Positions 58,801 through 64,000 of a DNA stretch of 64,000 nucleotides are shown here, piece after piece (position 1 is the stretch's first letter; every line of letters starts with the position of its first letter). The stretch is taken from the NCBI GenBank assembly GCA_038277395.1, contig CM076193.1, positions 143,581,813-143,645,812 of the forward strand. The letters are read 5' to 3'. The stretch comes from Dryocosmus kuriphilus. Lineage: Eukaryota; Arthropoda; Insecta; Hymenoptera; Cynipidae. The position numbers were made by a program, and so were the translations under genes. Under the pieces are notes generated by a model that did not search any database, had not been told where the DNA came from, and worked only from the letters and a program-made list of their open reading frames with translations.

Positions 58801-61800
58801 TTTTCGATCGGACTTTAAGTTTGTCTTAGAAAAATGCCGAAGTGTTAAAAAACAATGTAATTGTTTAAATAATTGTTTAAAAAAAAATAATAAAAAAGGT
58901 GCATCTAGGCATTTTGGAGAAGAATCCAATGGTCTTTTCGGTTTTTCGATATGTCTATTAGTTTGGCTAAAATTGCTGCCGAAAAATTCAAATCCATATC
59001 TGGTGCCAGGCACAAGTGCGTCTGCGCGTACATGATATGATATGATTGTTAACAATATGGTTTTGTCACTTTGTAACTTCGGAAAAGAAAATTCTCATAT
59101 ATAAAAAGCATCAGGAGCTGGCATTAGTGTTGAAATTGTTTTAAAAATTACAAAAATTGTTATTAACAATTTATTTGTTTAAATAATTATTTTTTTTTTA
59201 GAAAACAAAAAAGTTCATTCTTGTGATTTTGGGTGCGAATTCATTGGTGTTGTCCGTTTTTCGATCGGCCTCTTAGCTGGCCTGTAAAATGGCCGAAGCG
59301 TTAAAAACGCTGTAATTGTTTAAATAACTGTTTTTAAAAAAAAAAATAAAAAAAGCACATCTAGGCATTTCGAAGTCGAATCCAGCGCTGTTGTCCGTGT
59401 TGTCCGTTTTTCGATCGGACTTTAAGTTTGTCTTAGAAAAATGCCGAAGTGTTAAAAAACAATGTAATTGTTTAAATAATTGTTTAAAAAAAAAATAATA
59501 AAAAAGGTGCATCTAGGCATTTTGGAGAAGAATCCAATGGTCTTTTCGGTTTTTCGATATGTCTATTAGTTTGGCTAAAATTGCTGCCGAAAAATTCAAA
59601 TCCATATCTGGTGCCAGGCACAAGTGCGTCTGCGCGTACATGATATGATATGATTGTTAACAATATGGTTTTGTCACTTTGTAACTTCGGAAAAGAAAAT
59701 TCTCATATATAAAAAGCATCAGGAGCTGGCATTAGTGTTGAAATTGTTTAAAAAATTACAAAAATTGTTATTAACAATTTATTTGTTTAAATAATTATTT
59801 TTTTTAGAAGACAAAAAAGTGCATTCTTGTGATTTTGGGTGCGAATTCACTGGTGTTGTCCGTTTTTCGATCGGCCTCTTAGCTGGCCTGTAAAATGGCC
59901 GAAGCGTTAAAAACGCTGTAATTGTTTAAATAACTGTTTTAAAAAAAAAATAAAAAAAGCACATCTAGGCATTTCGAAGTCGAATCCAGCGCTGTTGTCC
60001 GTTTTTCGATCGGACTTTAAGTTTGTCTTAGAAAAATGCCGAAGTGTTAAAAAACAATGTAATTGTTTAAATAATTGTTTAAAAAAAAAAAATAAAAAAG
60101 ATGCATCTAGGCATTTTGGAGAAGAATCCAATGGTCTTTTCGGTTTTTCGATATGTCTATTAGTTTGGCTAAAATTGCTGCCGAAAAATTCAAATCCATA
60201 TCTGGTGCCAGGCACAAGTGCGTCTGCGCGTACATGATATGATATGATTGTTAACAATATGGTTTTGTCACTTTGTAACTTCGGAAAAGAAAATTCTCAT
60301 ATATAAAAAGCATCAGGAGCTGGCATTAGTGTTGAAATTGTTTAAAAAATTACAAAAATTGTTATTAACAATTTATTTGTTTAAATAATTATTTTTTTTA
60401 GAAGACAAAAAAGTGCATTCTTGTGATTTTGGGTGCGAATTCATTGGTGTTGTCCGTTTTTCGATCGGCCTCTTAGTTGGCCTGCAAAATGGCCGAAGTG
60501 TTAAAAACGCTGTAATTGTTTAAATAATTGTTTTAAAAAAATAATAAAAAAAGCGCATCTAGGCATTTCGGAGTCGAATCCAGCGCCGTTGTCCGTTTTT
60601 CGATCGGACTTTAAGTTTGTCTTAAAAAAATGCCGAAGTGTTAAAAAACAATGTAATTGTTTAAATAATTGTTTTTAAAAAAAAAAAAAAAAAAGGTGCA
60701 TCTAGGCATTTTGGAGAAGAATCCAATGGTCTTTTCGGTTTTTCGATATGTCTATTAGTTTGGCTAAAATTGCTGCCGAAAAATTCAAATCCATATCTGG
60801 TGCCAGGCACAAGTGCGTCTGCGCGTACATGATATGATATGATTGTTAACAATATGGTTTTGTCACTTTGTAACTTCGGAAAAGAAAATTCTCATATATA
60901 AAAAGCATCAGGAGCTGGCATTAGTGTTGAAATTGTTTAAAAAATTACAAAAATTGTTATTAACAATTTATTTGTTTAAATAATTATTTTTTTTTAGAAG
61001 ACAAAAAAGTGCATTCTTGTGATTTTGGGTGCGAATTCACTGGTGTTGTCCGTTTTTCGATCGGCCTCTTAGCTGGCCTGTAAAATGGCCGAAGCGTTAA
61101 AAAACGCTGTAATTGTTTAAATAACTGTTTTAAAAAAAAAATAAAAAAAAGCACATCTAGGCATTTCGAAGTCGAATCCAGCGCTGTTGTCCGTTTTTCG
61201 ATCGGACTTTAAGTTTGTCTTAGAAAAATGCCGAAGTGTTAAAAAACAATGTAATTGTTTAAATAATTGTTTAAAAAAAAAAAATAAAAAAAAGATGCAT
61301 CTAGGCATTTTGGAGAAGAATCCAATGGTCTTTTCGGTTTTTCGATATGTCTATTAGTTTGGCTAAAATTGCTGCCGAAAAATTCAAATCCATATCTGGT
61401 GCCAGGCACAAGTGCGTCTGCGCGTACATGATATAATATGATTGTTAACAATATGGTTTTGTCACTTTGTAACTTCGGAAAAGAAAATTCTCATATATAA
61501 AAAGCATCAGGAGCTGGCATTAGTGTTGAAATTGTTTAAAAAATTACAAAAATTGTTATTAACAATTTATTTGTTTAAATAATTATTTTTTTTAGAAGAC
61601 AAAAAAGTGCATTCTTGTGATTTTGGGTGCGAATTCATTGGTGTTGTCCGTTTTTCGATCGGCCTCTTAGTTGGCCTGCAAAATGGCCGAAGTGTTAAAA
61701 ACGCTGTAATTGTTTAAATAATTGTTTTAAAAAAATAATAAAAAAAAAAGCGCATCTAGGCATTTCGGAGTCGAATCCAGCGCCGTTGTCCGTTTTTCGA

Positions 61801-62016
61801 TCGGACTTTAAGTTTGTCTTAAAAAAAAATGCCGAAGTGTTAAAAAACAATGTAATTGTTTAAATAATTGTTTTTAAAAAAAAAATAAAAAAGGTGCATC
61901 TAGGCATTTTGGAGAAGAATCCAATGGTCTTTTCGGTTTTTCGATATGTCTATTAGTTTGGCTAAAATTGCTGCCGAAAAACTCAAATCCATATCTATAG
62001 CAAACTTCAGGGTCGT
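52826..62016. repeat. Long (right) arm: about 15 tandem ~597-bp units
   Basis: A phrase with GGTGCCAGGCACAAG recurs 15 times from about 53035 to 61401, spaced 593-604 bp. A terminal partial unit ends at 62016. Each unit is itself made of about three related sub-blocks sharing a TTTTTCGAT core and a GCATCTAGGCATTT or GCATTCTTGTGATTT phrase. Homopolymer A runs vary in length between units. Short open frames on both strands recur in every unit; they have no known domain and drift in their A-rich parts, so they are not called as genes. Confidence 0.93.
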
Positions 62017-62024
62017 AAAAAATG

Positions 62025-62089
62025 ACCTTCGGTCGGACACTAGTATTTACCTCGTGTCTCGCGCTCGGTATTTGTACCTCCTCTACACT
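62025..62089. repeat. CTTCGG/GC-rich module remnant
   Basis: ACCTTCGGTCGG and CTCGTGTCTCGCGCTCGG words continue the target sequence interrupted at 49797. Confidence 0.6.
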
Positions 62090-62328
62090 TGAAGGGCTGG
62101 TGGTCAAAAGGGGCTAAGCCGCATTTGAAAAAGTTTTCAGAGGAACTAAAAAATATTCGCATTTTGCAATTACTACAGGACGAGAGGGTCAACTTTGGCC
62201 ATTTCTTGTTTCGCACTTTTTCAAGCGATTCGATATAAGGAATTTATGGAAGATTCTAAAAATGCACAAAAAAAAAAGTCAATTTCGAAAACTTTGAGGG
62301 TTAGCCCCTTTTGACCACCAGCCCTTCA
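62090..62328. mobile_element. Short MITE with perfect 28-bp ends
   Basis: Positions 62090-62117 and 62301-62328 are exact reverse complements (outer bases TGAAGGGCTGGTGGTCAAAA). The element is 239 bp long, without coding capacity. No target duplication is apparent. Confidence 0.85.
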
Positions 62329-63094
62329 TTTGTGCACAGTCTTTTAAAATTAAATATCAAACCATTGACATCCGTAGTTTGGTAATTGTGAATTTTTTTG
62401 TTAAAGCTCCTTCGGCTTTAACAAATAAATTCTCATCACATGTCTGGCGCTTCGCACTCGATGTCCAAAACGTGAAAATTTTCTGTATTATGTTAATTTC
62501 TATATTAAGTGTATATTATATGAATTTATTTCTCTACCTCGATCCGATACTGCTTATTCAGGTTTTGCAAAATGAAGTACAAATTTGATTTTTTATCATA
62601 CTTTTAATAATTGTTCTTTATTTTATATCAAGCTTTATTCGCGCCTACCCTCAGAAATGCATCATTTAAATAAATGTGTATTATTACAATCAATAATATG
62701 CATAAGTATTTAAACATGAGAAATTTCATTTTTTTTATAAACAAAAAAGTACATTTCTAATAAAATGATACTTTACTCAGGGCATTCGCTACCCACCACC
62801 TGCGACCCGACCAGTAGCTGAGGTTCACCCTCGGAACAATTTGTTTTGTAGTCAAAACTTAACTTAAGTTTATGGGAATTTTTAAATTCAATCATTTTTT
62901 TTTATAACTGCATTTTGTTCATGTTAGGTCCGATTTACATTTTTCAGCCAAGCTATGTAAAAAATTAAAAATCAGGTTCTCGATATACTTTAATAGAATG
63001 TCAAGGGAGAAAAACGTGATGAGAATGCGCTTGCATAGGGAACAGATTCGCTTTTTTTATTAACTTTTTAATAACGTTTTTCACGATTAAAACA
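62329..63094. other. Unannotated spacer
   Basis: AT-rich DNA with small pieces of the dispersed repeat modules (GCGCTTCGCACTCGATGTC near 62449). No supported gene. Confidence 0.45.
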
Positions 63095-63243
63095 AATACT
63101 GTGCGTCTTATAAAAAAAATCTATGCTTTGTATCAAAAAATGGCGTTGAGAAAATTTGTAGAACTTTTTAAGATAAACAACTTTGCTTCTTAACATTCTT
63201 TTCTTATCTCGCATAGTTTTGCTGAAAAGTAGATTTTTTTAAT
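63095..63243. repeat. Satellite-like repeat fragment
   Basis: This shares the TAGTTTTGCTGAAAAGTAGATTT-type core (ATAGTTTTGCTGAAAAGT) and the GTAGAACTTTTTAAG phrase with the dispersed repeat. It ends where the LINE begins. Confidence 0.65.
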
Positions 63244-64000
63244 ACAACAAAAGGAATGGAATGGAAGGAAGAAAGTAGGAAAGGACAAAGGGAGAGAAGT
63301 GAAGGTAGCATTTTGGAATGTGTCAGGATTAAAGACCAAGGATACAGGATTTTGGGAAGAAGTGCAAAAATGGGAAGTAGTAATGATGAGTGAAACATGG
63401 ATGGATAAGGAGGAGTAGAAGGGCCTGAAAAGTAGGTTACCGAAATGCTATGTGTGGGGGTTGCAAGAAGCTAGAAAGGAAAACGTAGAAGGGAGAGCAA
63501 TAGGGGCATGGTGTCAGGCGTAAGAAAGGAATTGGTAGTAGAGGAGGGTGAAGGTGAGATTACGGAGGAAAAGGAGGGAACAATGGTGAGGAAAAAAAAA
63601 TTGGGGAAAGTAAGAGTGAAAATTGTATGTGTATATAGGAGAAGGGGAGAAGAACAAGGATGGAATGAGATAAGGACATGGGCAGAGAAAAAGGAGGGGG
63701 ATTTGGTGTTAATAGGAGGCGATCTCAATGCATGGACTGGTGAACAAGGGGGTGAGTTGTGGGACGAAGATAACGAGGTATTTAGGAGAAACTCAAAGCG
63801 CAGGGAAACGGACCGAGAGGGAAGAATGCTTCTAGAACTGATAGGAGAGGCCAGTTGGTTCATTTGTAATGGCAATACAAGGAAGGATGAAGCAGGAGAG
63901 GTGACGTTTACAGATAAAGGTGACGCGGTAATAGATTACATACTAGCAGAAGAAAGAATCAAGAAGCTGATGGTTAGAATGGAAGTGGGAAATGAGATAA
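63244..64000 (+). mobile_element. LINE 5' part, same family as 9575-12649; runs off window
   Basis: The purine-rich strand encodes an AP-endonuclease start (VAFWNVSGLK, MSETWMD near 63300-63410), interrupted by an in-frame TAG at about 63417 and further frame changes. It then reads GGDLNAW (near 63717), TFTDKGDAVIDYI and AEERIKKLM near the window edge. It extends further 5' than the copy at 9575, which begins near the GGDLN motif. The remainder lies outside the window. Confidence 0.82.

Larger units (their letters stand above)
49806..62016. mobile_element. Giant foldback DNA transposon with satellite arms
   Basis: Both ends are inverted copies starting ACGACCCTGAAGTTTGCTAT and staying nearly identical for over 100 bp. 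An 8-bp duplication AAAAAATG lies directly outside (49798-49805 and 62017-62024). The left arm is about 49806-50615, the right arm about 52826-62016, and the broken internal gene is on the minus strand. Long arms built of tandem repeats around a transposase gene are typical of foldback elements such as Drosophila FB. The Ulp1 plus PHD content suggests a Rehavkus- or MULE-like relative, although those usually make 9-bp duplications. The superfamily is unresolved. Confidence 0.85.

Noticed and set aside
52880..61451. A recurring short minus-strand frame (about 50 conserved residues beginning MLTI) and an 80-codon plus-strand frame in the repeat units
   Set aside because: They recur because the DNA repeats. 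Their ends drift with A-run length, the two strands overlap, and no known domain or splice context supports them.
52826..61990. Regularly spaced array considered as a CRISPR-like structure
   Set aside because: Units are about 597 bp, fully homologous throughout with no unique spacers, in a eukaryotic context.

Overview
The window is eukaryotic DNA, most likely from an insect and plausibly a hymenopteran. It is AT-rich, its genes have GT-AG introns, and mariner/Tc1, PIF/Harbinger and two kinds of non-LTR retrotransposon are present together with many long inverted-repeat elements. No bacterial operon, rRNA gene, CRISPR array or convincing tRNA was seen. The species assignment is inference; the rest is read from the sequence.

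Host genes. Two tandem acid-lipase genes lie on the minus strand (13067-20065 and 21810-27773). Each splices from eight exons into a 428-residue protein with identical exon lengths and phases. A decayed third copy lies at 45558-45825. Their 3' flanks (7650-9574 plus 12650 onward, and 20230-21430) are also duplicated, so the pair arose by tandem segmental duplication. A second family, secreted and proline-rich, is also on the minus strand at 30640-31356, 35479-37998 and 46295-46668. Two copies are broken and the third shows only its intact last exon. I do not recognise this family.

Mobile DNA by region. 1-7640: dispersed satellite-like repeats, GC-rich palindromic repeats, and a 3.3-kb foldback element (3127-6465) with an 8-bp target duplication. 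9575-12649: a 5'-truncated LINE with a 14-bp target duplication, whose empty site survives in the paralogous segment. 14886-19312: the second intron of lipase 1, swollen by satellite arrays. 22710-25217: a foldback element inside the fourth intron of lipase 2, with another nested inside it. 28714-29568: a long hairpin and a MITE-like element. 31735-34060: a relic carrying a minisatellite and a mariner. 36420-37683: a second mariner sitting at a splice donor of a proline-rich gene. 38636-44365: an RTE-like LINE into which a Tc1-like element and a Harbinger remnant have inserted 27 bp apart. 47032-49618: an element with short hAT-like ends. 63244-64000: another LINE running off the edge.

The most striking object is 49806-62016: a 12.2-kb foldback-type DNA transposon bounded by an 8-bp duplication (AAAAAATG). 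Its left arm is about 0.8 kb. Its right arm is about 9.2 kb and is built from about 15 copies of a ~597-bp higher-order repeat. Between the arms lies a broken gene whose product combines a transposase-like segment, a Ulp1/C48 peptidase domain and a PHD-like zinc finger. It resembles the FB/NOF or Rehavkus type of element, but the assignment needs a database search.
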